Shown here: positions 32,675 to 40,848 of the stretch, piece after piece
Position numbering within the stretch: the stretch's first letter is position 1
How the letters are laid out: the number at the start of each line of letters is the position of its first letter
DNA from: Acidobacteriota bacterium
GTDB taxonomy: Bacteria > Acidobacteriota > Terriglobia > Bryobacterales > Bryobacteraceae
Length of the DNA: 41,074 nt
Direction of reading: 5' to 3'
Assembly: GCA_016201205.1 (NCBI GenBank)
Contig: JACQDF010000200.1
Location: 1 to 41,074 of the forward strand
Notes under the pieces: model-generated
Database searches by the model: none
What the model was told of the DNA's origin: nothing
What the model saw: the letters and a program-made list of their open reading frames with translations, nothing else
Translations under genes and position numbers: made by a program

Positions 32675-34612
32675 ATGCCGGATTACTCACAGGCGAATCG
32701 CCCCATCAAGGTCAAGACCCCACTGGGCGAAGATGTGCTCTTGCTGGAGAGGTTCGAAGGCCGCGAGGGCATTTCGCGGCCCTTCCAATTTCACCTGCGA
32801 ATGGTTTCCATCCAGAAGAACCTGGGCATCGAGCGGTTGCTCAACAAGTCCGTCACGCTGTACCTTCAGTTGCCCGATCGCAGCTACCGCCACATCAATG
32901 GGAAGGTGCGGAGCGCCCGCCAGCGGGAATTGGACATGGGGCTGACGACCTACGAGCTGGAGATGGTGCCCTGGCTCTGGTTTCTGCGTCATCAGAGCAA
33001 CTGCCGGTTCTTTCTGGACAAGACGGCTCCGGAGATCATCCAGTCCGTCCTGGCGTGCGCCAATGGCGGCCCGGTCAAGCCGCGGTTGACGCGAAGTTAC
33101 CAGACGCGTGCTTACTGCGTCCAGTACCGGGAGACGGACTTCAACTTCGCGAGCCGGCTGATGGAAGAGGAAGGAATCTTCTATTACTGGGAACACACAG
33201 AAGACACGCACACCATGATCCTGGCCGACAGCGTGGGCGGAGTGAAGCCATGCCCCCACCAGCAGAACGCAAAGTTCGCTCACCAGGCGTGGTCCGAACA
33301 TCCGGAGGATTTCGTCCACACGGTGAACCTGGAGAGGAACTACCGGACGGGAAAGATCACTCTGCGGGAGTTCGACTTCAGCAAACAGTACGATCCATTT
33401 GTAGCCACCGTGTCTGGACAAAAGGCCGAGGCGGAGAAGTACGACTATCCCGGCTACCGGTGGAACGGCCCGGGGATGGAGAAGATGGCTCGCGACCTGC
33501 TCGAAATGGAGGAATGGCCAAGCCACCAGGCGCGAGGCGCCAGTGGTTGCCGCCCGTTTGAGGCAGGCTACAAATTCACTCTCGAGGAGCACTTCAATGA
33601 AGAGTTGAACAAGTCCTGGCTGCTGCTGGAGGTGCACCACAAGGCGAAAGGCACCAACTACCGGTCGGAGATGGAAGAGCCTTTCCACTACAAGAACACG
33701 TACGCCATGATGCCATCCAATGTTCCGTACCGCCCCCCGCGAAGAGCGGCGAAACCCACCATCAAGGGCACACAGACGGCGATTGTCGTCAGTGATGCGG
33801 GCGGGGAAGAGATTTATGTCGACAAGCACGGGCGGGTGAAGGTCCGCTTCCCCTGGGACCGGGAGAACAAGAACTCCTGCTGGGTTCGTGTCTCGCACGC
33901 GTGGGCGGGGCTGAATTGGGGCTGGATGACGGTTCCGCGGGTGGGGCAGGAAGTGGTGGTGAGCTTTATGGAGGGCGATCCGGACCGGCCGCTGATTACG
34001 GGGCGAGTCTACGACGAGATGCAGCCGCCGCCGTACAAGCTGCCCGACAAGAAGACGGTCAGCACCTTGAAGTCGAAAAGCTCGATGGGTGGCGGCGCGA
34101 GCAACTATAACGAGATCCGCATCGAGGATCTGAAAGGCAGTGAGCAGCTTTTCATTCACTCCGAGAAGCAGCGCGACGAGCGGACCAAGGAGGAGATGCG
34201 CGAGTGGGTCGGCATGAACCGGCACCTGATCGTGAAACAGGGCCAGGTCGAACAGATCGGCGCGGACAAGGAACTGCACGTCAAGGCGAATCAGAAGGAG
34301 AAGATCGACAGCAAGTGCTCGCTGACGGTGGGCACGGAATATCACACCAAGGTGGGCACGAACTACGCGCTGGACGCCGGCATGGAGGTGCACATCAAAG
34401 GCGGCATGAAAGTGGTGGTCGAGGCCGGAATGGAGGCCACGCTGAAAGGGCCGGGCGGTTTCGTGAAAGTCGATCCGAGCGGCGTGTACATCAACGGAAT
34501 CATGGTGATGATCAACAGCGGTGGTTCTCCGGGATCGGGCAGCGGAGCGAGCCCCGACGCTCCAAAAGATCCGGACCAGGCAGACGACGGCTCGAAGTTT
34601 ACAAAGATGTGA
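32675..34612 (+). CDS. vgrG: T6SS spike protein VgrG (TssI)
   Basis: A 645-residue spike protein. The gp27-like base starts PIKVKTPLGEDVLLLERFEG, and contains RSYQTRAYCVQYRETDFNFA and RLMEEEGIFYYWEHTEDTHT. The gp5-like OB-fold is at about 380-450 (DKHGRVKVRFPWDRENKNSC, SHAWAGLNWGWMTVPRVGQE, VVVSFMEGDPDRPLITGRVY). A beta-helical needle with repeats such as HVKANQKEKIDSKCSLTVGT follows. It ends in a short glycine/serine-rich, acidic tail (SPGSGSGASPDAPKDPDQAD), with no toxin domain. GGAGG lies nine bases before the ATG; the upstream open frame covers clpV and is not VgrG. No PAAR tip or effector gene follows; an acyl-CoA ligase does. Confidence 0.96.
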   Translation: MPDYSQANRPIKVKTPLGEDVLLLERFEGREGISRPFQFHLRMVSIQKNLGIERLLNKSVTLYLQLPDRSYRHINGKVRSARQRELDMGLTTYELEMVPWLWFLRHQSNCRFFLDKTAPEIIQSVLACANGGPVKPRLTRSYQTRAYCVQYRETDFNFASRLMEEEGIFYYWEHTEDTHTMILADSVGGVKPCPHQQNAKFAHQAWSEHPEDFVHTVNLERNYRTGKITLREFDFSKQYDPFVATVSGQKAEAEKYDYPGYRWNGPGMEKMARDLLEMEEWPSHQARGASGCRPFEAGYKFTLEEHFNEELNKSWLLLEVHHKAKGTNYRSEMEEPFHYKNTYAMMPSNVPYRPPRRAAKPTIKGTQTAIVVSDAGGEEIYVDKHGRVKVRFPWDRENKNSCWVRVSHAWAGLNWGWMTVPRVGQEVVVSFMEGDPDRPLITGRVYDEMQPPPYKLPDKKTVSTLKSKSSMGGGASNYNEIRIEDLKGSEQLFIHSEKQRDERTKEEMREWVGMNRHLIVKQGQVEQIGADKELHVKANQKEKIDSKCSLTVGTEYHTKVGTNYALDAGMEVHIKGGMKVVVEAGMEATLKGPGGFVKVDPSGVYINGIMVMINSGGSPGSGSGASPDAPKDPDQADDGSKFTKM

Positions 34613-34634
34613 CGCGCCGCCAGGGCTGAGGGTG

Positions 34635-36284
34635 ATGGCGGAATCCTACTCCTTGTCTCGCCGGTGGCTGAAATTCTATGACTTCTGGGTGCCGGCGGAG
34701 GTCCGGCAGCCGCAGGCGCCGCTCTATCAAATCCTGCAAATTGCCGCCAGCCAGTACACCAGCCGCCCGGCAACGCATCTGGATGGGGCGGAGCTGACGT
34801 TCTGGGAGATCAAGCAGCGGGTGGACAGGCTGGCGGCGGCGCTCGCCGGGCGCGGGATCGGCAAGGGCGACCGCGTGGGGATCATGCTGCCCAATTGCCC
34901 GCAGTACCCGATCGCATTCTTCGCAGTAACGCGGCTTGGGGCGATCGTGGTGAATGTGAACCCGCTCTATACGGCGCCCGAGATGGCTCGAGTCGCCGAG
35001 GATTCGGGGATGCGAGCGCTGGTGACGCTGGACACGCTGATCCCGGTGGTGCGCACGGCGCAGATTGCGATCGAGCTATTGATTGTGACCAGCCTGGCGG
35101 AGTACTCGGCCGAGCGTGCGACGCCGCCGTCGATCGAGGGAGCAGTATCCCTGGCTTCCCTGCTTGCCGAAGAGGGTGACGCCGGGCTGCCGGTGCTCCC
35201 CGCTGACGCCTCGGGCGAAGTCGCGGTGCTCACCTACACGGGCGGCACCACGGGCGTTTCCAAGGGGGCGATGCTGACCCACGGCAGCATCTACGTGAAC
35301 ATGCTGCAATCCGCGGTGTGGGGACAATATTTCACCCGGCGGGGCGAGGAGCGTATCCTGCTGGTGCTGCCGCTGTTTCACGTCTACGGCATGGTGGTCG
35401 GCATGCTCTTGAGCTTCTGGAACGGCACGCTGATGATCCTGATGCCGAAGTACAACGTGGACACGCTCCTTGACACCGTCGAGCGGATGCGGCCAACCTA
35501 CCTTCCGGGCGTGCCCACGCTGTTTCGGTCCATTCTGAATCATCCGCGGGCGGCGGCCTGCGGCCTCGAGTACATCAAGACCTTCGGCAGCGGGGCGGCC
35601 CCGCTTCCGGTCGAGACGATCCACAGCTTCGAGCGGCTGACCGGCGGGATGCTGCGCGAAGGGTACGGCATGACCGAGCTTTCTTGCAGCGCCATCACGA
35701 CGCCGATGATGGGGATTCGCAAGCCTGGGAGCGTTGGCGTGCCGTTGCCTTCCACCGATGTGCGGGTAGTGGATCCGGAGACCGGCGAGCGCGAGCTGCC
35801 GGTTGGCGAAGAGGGCGAACTGGTGGTGCGCGGACCGCAGATGATGAAGGGCTACTGGAACAAGCCCGAAGAGACGGCAAACACCATCCGCAACGGCTGG
35901 CTGCACACGGGCGATATCGGGCGGATGGATGAAGACGGCTACTTTTGCATCGTGCAGCGCAAGAAGGACATGATCAACGTGGGCGGATTCAAGGTGTTTC
36001 CGAACGAAGTGGACGAAGCCCTGTACGCGCATCCGGCGGTGGCGGAAGCGGCGGCGATCGGGGTGGCGCACCCGTATCGTGGCGAGGTGGTGAAGGCCTT
36101 TGTCGTGCTCCGCACCGGTGAGCGGGCGACCGCCGGACAGTTGATCGAGCATTGCAGAAGCAGGCTGGCGAAGTATAAGGTGCCGGCGGAGATCGAGTTC
36201 CTCGATGCGCTGCCCAAGACCGCGGTGGGCAAGATCCTGCTGCGGGCGTTGCGCGAAAGAGAGAAGGGGGCATTTCCGAGGTAG
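34635..36284 (+). CDS. Long-chain fatty-acid--CoA ligase-like AMP-forming synthetase
   Basis: A 549-residue member of the ANL superfamily. The P-loop-like motif YTGGTTGVSKG is at 201-211, the adenylate-binding GYGMTE at 343-348, the TGD with its ATP-ribose aspartate at 425-427, and the catalytic lysine K533 in KTAVGKILLR. It activates a carboxylic acid as an acyl-adenylate and transfers it to CoA. PLFHVYGMVVGMLL and the overall length favour a long-chain fatty-acid substrate, but this is not certain. The ATG at 34635 has GAGGG close upstream; a GTG three bases earlier is possible. It begins 22 bases after vgrG on the same strand with no hairpin between, so read-through from the T6SS operon is likely. 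It converges on a TonB receptor. Confidence 0.93.
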   Translation: MAESYSLSRRWLKFYDFWVPAEVRQPQAPLYQILQIAASQYTSRPATHLDGAELTFWEIKQRVDRLAAALAGRGIGKGDRVGIMLPNCPQYPIAFFAVTRLGAIVVNVNPLYTAPEMARVAEDSGMRALVTLDTLIPVVRTAQIAIELLIVTSLAEYSAERATPPSIEGAVSLASLLAEEGDAGLPVLPADASGEVAVLTYTGGTTGVSKGAMLTHGSIYVNMLQSAVWGQYFTRRGEERILLVLPLFHVYGMVVGMLLSFWNGTLMILMPKYNVDTLLDTVERMRPTYLPGVPTLFRSILNHPRAAACGLEYIKTFGSGAAPLPVETIHSFERLTGGMLREGYGMTELSCSAITTPMMGIRKPGSVGVPLPSTDVRVVDPETGERELPVGEEGELVVRGPQMMKGYWNKPEETANTIRNGWLHTGDIGRMDEDGYFCIVQRKKDMINVGGFKVFPNEVDEALYAHPAVAEAAAIGVAHPYRGEVVKAFVVLRTGERATAGQLIEHCRSRLAKYKVPAEIEFLDALPKTAVGKILLRALREREKGAFPR

Positions 36285-36330
36285 CCCGAAACTTCGCCGC
36301 AGGTATCGCCACCGCAGCGCACCATCCTGC

Positions 36331-39300
36331 TCAGAACAACAGCTTCAGGCCGAACTGGAGGATCCGCTGATTCTCGTCGATCACCGCCGTGATCCGGCCC
36401 CGCTGCGACGAGGAGATGTTGCTGGCGGGCAGGCGGAAGTTCGGGTGGTTGAAGACGTTGAAGAACTCGGCGCGGAACTGCACGCTTACCCGCTCGGTGA
36501 TGCCGGTCTGCTTCAGCACCCCCAGGTCGGCGTTGAAGAACCCCGGCCCGCGCAGGATACCGCGGCCGGAATTTCCGAACGTTCCCGGCGCGTTGGCCAC
36601 AAACCGCGACGTGTCGAACCATTGCAGGAGCTTGTCGTTGAGCGACCGGCTGTCGCTCAGCCTTGCGTTGCCGCCCAGGTAGTCCGCCCGGTCGCTGCCG
36701 ACGCCGCTGAAGGAGTTGTCCACGCCGCTGGAGACGGTGAAGGGGAACCCGCTCTGCCGCACCAGGATCGAGTTCACCTGCCAGCCGTTGAGCAGCTTGC
36801 CCAGGGCGGGGCTCACGGGCAGCTTGGGGAGGTCCCACAGGTTCGAGAACTTGAAGTTGTGCGGGACGTCGAAATTCGACAGTCCCCGGCTGACGGTACG
36901 ATTGAACGGATTGACAGCCGACACGTCATCGATGTTCTTGGACCACGTGTAGTTGGCGAGGATGGAGAAGCCGCGACCGAAACGCTTCTCCAGGTTCCAT
37001 TGCAGCGAGTGGTAGCTGGAGTTGCCCGAGCCGTCGTTGCGGGTCACCGGACCGAAGTTGGGGTAGACCCGGCGGTCCTGGGTATTGCCGACGGTGGCGC
37101 CGGGGCGGAAAATCGCCGGGTTCTCGGCGATCCCAAGCTGCAGGAAGGCGCCCTTGTTTCCCAGGTAGGCGACGCTGGCCACCCAGTCCTTGCCGAGTTG
37201 ACGCTCGAGCCGGGCGGTCCAGGTGATCAGTCGCGGGATCTGGTAGTCCTTGGCGAAATAGGCTCGGACATCGTTGAGGGGAGCGAACACGAACTGCGGC
37301 CCCGGCACGTCCGGCCCGAAGTTCGACGGGAACGGGTTGGCCTGCCCCTTGCTGCCGAAGGGGTCTTCGAAGGCCACGTCGGTGAGGGTGAAGGTTCCGG
37401 CAAACGGCGCCACATTGGCGAAGGGGTTGTAGTTGCTGGCCTGGATGGGGGTGTAGTAGAAGCCGCTGCCCAGGCGCAGGCTGGTTTTGCCGTCCTGGGT
37501 CAGCCGGTAGGCCAAGCCGATGCGAGGACCGATGTTCCGCCAGTTGGGCTCGGAGCCGCCCACCGGACAACCAGGGTCGTTGTTCTCGCCGCCGTAGAGG
37601 AACCCCAGCGGCGCGTTGGGATAGCGCACGGAGCGCTGCGTGGTCCCGGGCTGGAAGCACAGCACGCGGCCTTCGCGGTCGAAGTAGGGGAGGTAGGGAT
37701 CCCAGCGCACGCCCAGGTTGAGGGACAGGCGGTCGTTCACCTTCCAGTTATCCTGCAGGAAGAAGCCCCAGCGGGTGCCGAGCAGGAACTTGAACTCGCC
37801 GCCGCCCTGGCGGTACTGGGACGCCCGGCCGAACATAAAGTCCGCCAGACCGTCGCCCGAGAGCTGGCCGTTGAAGGTGAAGTTGCCCGCCATCTGGAAG
37901 GTATTGATGACGTGGTTGCGCACCCGCACGGCTTCGCCGCCGAAGCGCAGCTCGTGGGCCCCTTTGATCTTCGTCACCACTTCGCGGATGGTAAAGTCGC
38001 CGCGATCGAAGTCGCCCAAGTGGTTCGTGCTGAAGCTGAAGCCGCCGGTGACGGAAAGAACCAGCTCCGGCGGGGCGTTCAGCTTCTTGACGTGCTCCGG
38101 CCCCAGCACCTTCACGCCCGCGTCCGCGAACCCGAAGGCGGCGCTCGAGAGTGACCCGCCGCGCTGGCGATTCACTCCGAAGGTGCTGTTCACCAGCAGC
38201 GTCGGCGACAGCATCCAGGTGTGGTTGAGGGAGATGTTCTGCACGCGGACGGCGTTGCCGGCGGTGGTGGAGGCCAGGATGTTCTGCGGCCCCACGAATG
38301 GCGGAGCGTCAAAATCGGTGAAGTAGTAGCGCCCGCTGATCTGGTGTTTCCCCGACGTGTAGTCGGACTTGATCATGAACTGGTTTTCGGTTTGGATGAT
38401 GGGCGTGCCGGGGAAGGTGACTTGGCGTCCGCCGGCGTTGGGCAAGGGGATCTTGTTCAGGAAGTACTTGGAGACCGGGTTGATGCGCGTGGCCGGTATG
38501 CGGTTGCCCAGCACGGCGGCCCGGGAAACCGGATCGATTAGCTGGCGGCCGGGCAGCAGCGAGGAGAAGTCGCCGTTGCGCTCCTCGGGAGTGGGAACAA
38601 AGGAGATGATCCCGGCCGGAGTATTGCGCAGGCGCGTCCCCTGATAGGTTCCGAAGTAGAATAGCTTATCCTTGAGGATCGGCCCACCCAGGCTGCCGCC
38701 GAACTGGTTCCGCTTCAGAGCGTCTTGCTTGGGGGCGAAGAACTGCCGCGCGTTCAGCCTGCCGTTGCGCAGAAAGTGGAAGGCGCTGCCGTGAATGTCG
38801 TTGGTGCCCGAGCGGGTGATGATGTTCACGATGCCGCCGCCGGCGTTGCCGTATTCCGCGGTGAAGTTGCTGGCCTGGAGGTTGAACTCCTGCACCGAGT
38901 CCGGATTCGGGAAGGGCAGACTGACGTTGATGTAAGTGTCGTTGTGGCTGGTGCCGTCAAGCTGGAAGTTCACCTGGTAGATGCCGGCGCCGTTGACCCC
39001 GGCCGTCTCCTCGCCCGGATAGACGCCGCCGTGGCCGCAGATCTGGCAGGAGTTCCGGCCCAGGTCGATGGTTCCGGCGGCCAGGTAGACCAAACGCTCC
39101 GGACGCCGCCCGTTGAGCGGCAGCTCGACGATGCGCTTCTCGTCGACAAGCTGGCCGGCGGCGGCGGTGCGGGTCTGGATCAGCTCGGCCTCGGCCTGAA
39201 CCGTCACCTGCTCGGAGACCGCTCCGACCTGCAAAGTGACGTTCTGGGTCGCCATGCGGTCCACGGTGAGCTGGATGCCGGACTGGACGTAGGCCGTGAA

Positions 39301-39540
39301 TCCCGCCTTCTCCACGCGCAGCTCGTAGCTGCCGACAGGCAGCCGGTAAAACAGAAACGACCCGGTGGCGTCGGTTCCGACGTTCTGGACGAAGCCGGTT
39401 TCGGTGTTGCGAATCGTGAGCCGGGCATCGGGAACCACCGCTCCGGTCGAATCCCGAACGGTACCCCCCAGGCTGGCGGTGGTGAATTGGGCACACATCA
39501 CCCCAGCGACCACGAGAAGGAGCAGGAATGCGCGTTTCAT
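36331..39540 (-). CDS. TonB-dependent receptor, Oar-like, with CxxC-containing plug
   Basis: A 1069-residue outer-membrane receptor. The signal MKRAFLLLLVVAGVMCAQ leads to a carboxypeptidase-regulatory-like domain (LGGTVRDSTGAVVPDARLTI to KAGFTAYVQSG). The plug follows (VELPLNGRRPERLVYLAAGT, FQLDGTSHNDTYINVSLPFP, QEFNLQASNFTAEYGNAGGG) and the barrel ends in LQFGLKLLF with the terminal phenylalanine used for outer-membrane insertion. The plug contains CQICGHGG (cysteines 165 and 168), unusual in this family. The ATG at 39540 has GGGAGG eight bases upstream, preferred over the GTG at 39549. It differs from the receptor at 11499-14921 in most of the barrel, so the two likely take different substrates. 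No binding lipoprotein is adjacent. Confidence 0.93.
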   Translation of the reverse strand: MKRAFLLLLVVAGVMCAQFTTASLGGTVRDSTGAVVPDARLTIRNTETGFVQNVGTDATGSFLFYRLPVGSYELRVEKAGFTAYVQSGIQLTVDRMATQNVTLQVGAVSEQVTVQAEAELIQTRTAAAGQLVDEKRIVELPLNGRRPERLVYLAAGTIDLGRNSCQICGHGGVYPGEETAGVNGAGIYQVNFQLDGTSHNDTYINVSLPFPNPDSVQEFNLQASNFTAEYGNAGGGIVNIITRSGTNDIHGSAFHFLRNGRLNARQFFAPKQDALKRNQFGGSLGGPILKDKLFYFGTYQGTRLRNTPAGIISFVPTPEERNGDFSSLLPGRQLIDPVSRAAVLGNRIPATRINPVSKYFLNKIPLPNAGGRQVTFPGTPIIQTENQFMIKSDYTSGKHQISGRYYFTDFDAPPFVGPQNILASTTAGNAVRVQNISLNHTWMLSPTLLVNSTFGVNRQRGGSLSSAAFGFADAGVKVLGPEHVKKLNAPPELVLSVTGGFSFSTNHLGDFDRGDFTIREVVTKIKGAHELRFGGEAVRVRNHVINTFQMAGNFTFNGQLSGDGLADFMFGRASQYRQGGGEFKFLLGTRWGFFLQDNWKVNDRLSLNLGVRWDPYLPYFDREGRVLCFQPGTTQRSVRYPNAPLGFLYGGENNDPGCPVGGSEPNWRNIGPRIGLAYRLTQDGKTSLRLGSGFYYTPIQASNYNPFANVAPFAGTFTLTDVAFEDPFGSKGQANPFPSNFGPDVPGPQFVFAPLNDVRAYFAKDYQIPRLITWTARLERQLGKDWVASVAYLGNKGAFLQLGIAENPAIFRPGATVGNTQDRRVYPNFGPVTRNDGSGNSSYHSLQWNLEKRFGRGFSILANYTWSKNIDDVSAVNPFNRTVSRGLSNFDVPHNFKFSNLWDLPKLPVSPALGKLLNGWQVNSILVRQSGFPFTVSSGVDNSFSGVGSDRADYLGGNARLSDSRSLNDKLLQWFDTSRFVANAPGTFGNSGRGILRGPGFFNADLGVLKQTGITERVSVQFRAEFFNVFNHPNFRLPASNISSSQRGRITAVIDENQRILQFGLKLLF

Positions 39541-39616
39541 GCGAGACACCTCCCTTATGGTTGACTCTAACGCCGGGGGCGCTCGCAGTCAACAAGACGA
39601 AAGGAAAGGAAGATGA

Positions 39617-40354
39617 TTACTTCCAGAGCGCAATCACCGTGCGCATCGCCTCGAAAGCAGTCTCGAAAGCGTCCGAATGCGGCTCGTGCCCGCTCGAGGG
39701 AATCAGCAGCGTCTCGACGGGTCCGCTGACCGAAGCGGCGATCGCCTCAAGCTGAGCCGCAGTGCCGTACTCGTCATCGGCGCCCTGGAGAGCCAGGACG
39801 GGGCAGCGGACCTCGCCGAGCCGGGCGCGGATGTCGAATGCGTCGAAGGAGGGAGCCAGCCATAAGCCGGCCCAGCTCCAGAACAGGGCATCGGTCTTTT
39901 CCCCGTGGTAGCGCATCAGCTTCTCTCTCAGGCCGGCGCGGTAGGAATCCACCGTGCGGCGGATGCCGGCGCGCGTGATGTCTTCCACGAACAGGTGTGC
40001 TGCTTCGGAAATGACGCCGCGGGGAGGACGCGCGTTGCTGAGCGCGGCGTACAACAGGGCGATGCTGCCCCCGTCGCTGTGGCCGAGAAGGATGAAATCG
40101 CTGATGTGCTCCTGATGGAGCAGATGGCAGAGGACATCCGCCTCGCGCTCGAGATAGCCGCAGGCGCGCGGCCAAGCCAACGCGGGTGAGCGGCCGTGCC
40201 CTTCGCGGTCGTACAGAAGGGCGGGCAGTCCGGTCGCGCCGGTGAGTCTGGCGGGGAAGTCGCGCCAAAGCGGGACGCAGCCGAGTCCGTGATGCAGGAA
40301 GACGAGAGTGGGGCCGGCGGCGGCGGCGGGAATGCGCTCGACGTATAACGGCAC
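39617..40354 (-). CDS. Alpha/beta hydrolase fold protein
   Basis: A 245-residue alpha/beta hydrolase. The oxyanion-hole segment is LVFLHHGLGCVPLW. The nucleophile is serine 93 in LLGHSDGGSIAL, the acid is an aspartate in LALQGADDEYG (193 or 194), and the base is histidine 223 in IPSSGHEPH. All three catalytic positions are present, so it should be active. The family covers esterases, haloperoxidases, C-C hydrolases and lipases. The lid region (TRAGIRRTVDSYRAGLREKL) does not identify a substrate. The start is GTG at 40354, with no Shine-Dalgarno. A -10-like box ends eight bases upstream, so the message may be leaderless. It is divergent from the deaminase across 23 bases. Confidence 0.92.
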   Translation of the reverse strand: MPLYVERIPAAAAGPTLVFLHHGLGCVPLWRDFPARLTGATGLPALLYDREGHGRSPALAWPRACGYLEREADVLCHLLHQEHISDFILLGHSDGGSIALLYAALSNARPPRGVISEAAHLFVEDITRAGIRRTVDSYRAGLREKLMRYHGEKTDALFWSWAGLWLAPSFDAFDIRARLGEVRCPVLALQGADDEYGTAAQLEAIAASVSGPVETLLIPSSGHEPHSDAFETAFEAMRTVIALWK

Positions 40355-40362
40355 AGATCCAA

Positions 40363-40370
40363 ATTATAAT
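40363..40370. promoter_or_regulatory. Palindromic shared -10 (ATTATAAT) for a divergent, possibly leaderless pair
   Basis: ATTATAAT offers a consensus TATAAT on the plus strand (40365-40370) and on the minus strand (40368-40363). Start codons follow seven and eight bases downstream respectively (GTG at 40378 plus, GTG at 40354 minus). Transcription normally starts about seven bases past the -10, which would place both start points at or beside the start codons. No -35 resembling TTGACA is found on either side. Confidence 0.5.
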
Positions 40371-40377
40371 CGGACGA

Positions 40378-40848
40378 GTGAATCCGGCATTATTGAAACG
40401 CGCCATCGAGCTTGCTGTCCACAATGTGCGCAGCGGCCAGGGAGGCCCTTTTGGCGCTGTGGTCGTCAAGGATGGGAGGATCGTCGCGGAGGGTGTGAAC
40501 TCCGTCATCACAGCCAACGACCCGACGGCGCACGCGGAGGTGACCGCCATCCGCCGGGCCTGCGAGAAACTCGGGACCTTCCATCTCCCTGGCTGCGAGG
40601 TGTATACAAGCTGCGAGCCGTGCCCGATGTGCCTGGGCGCGATCTACTGGGCGCACGTGGACCGGGTCTGGTATGCCATGACAAAGGATGAAGCTGCGCA
40701 GGCCGAGTTCGACGATTCTCTGATCTATGAACAGATCGCGCTGGCGCCCCAGACGCGGTTGATTCCGATGGTGCGTGTGGACATGGGCGAGGAAGCAGCG
40801 CGTCCGTTCCGCGAGTGGCTCGGCAAAGCGGACCGCATCCGGTACTAG
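40378..40848 (+). CDS. guaD: Guanine deaminase (GuaD-type, CDA fold)
   Basis: A 156-residue cytidine-deaminase-fold enzyme, the length of Bacillus GuaD. It matches that family closely in GGPFGAVVVKDG, NDPTAHAEVTAIRRAC, YTSCEPCPMCLGAIYWA and the C-terminal FDDSLIYEQI. Zinc ligands would be H52, C82 and C85, and E54 the proton shuttle. It converts guanine to xanthine plus ammonia, so its role is purine salvage or nitrogen release. The tail keeps the family's characteristic ending. The start is GTG at 40378, seven bases after a perfect TATAAT and without a Shine-Dalgarno. Its stop shares CTAG with the convergent next gene. Relatives in tRNA editing (TadA) are less similar. Confidence 0.93.
   Translation: MNPALLKRAIELAVHNVRSGQGGPFGAVVVKDGRIVAEGVNSVITANDPTAHAEVTAIRRACEKLGTFHLPGCEVYTSCEPCPMCLGAIYWAHVDRVWYAMTKDEAAQAEFDDSLIYEQIALAPQTRLIPMVRVDMGEEAARPFREWLGKADRIRY

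Noticed and set aside
21425..34612. Extracellular contractile injection (eCIS) or phage tail cluster
   Set aside because: TssB/C, Hcp, ImpE, TssA, TssE/F/G, ClpV and VgrG are all T6SS-type. No tape measure, phage-like tail-fibre or eCIS-type ATPase is present.
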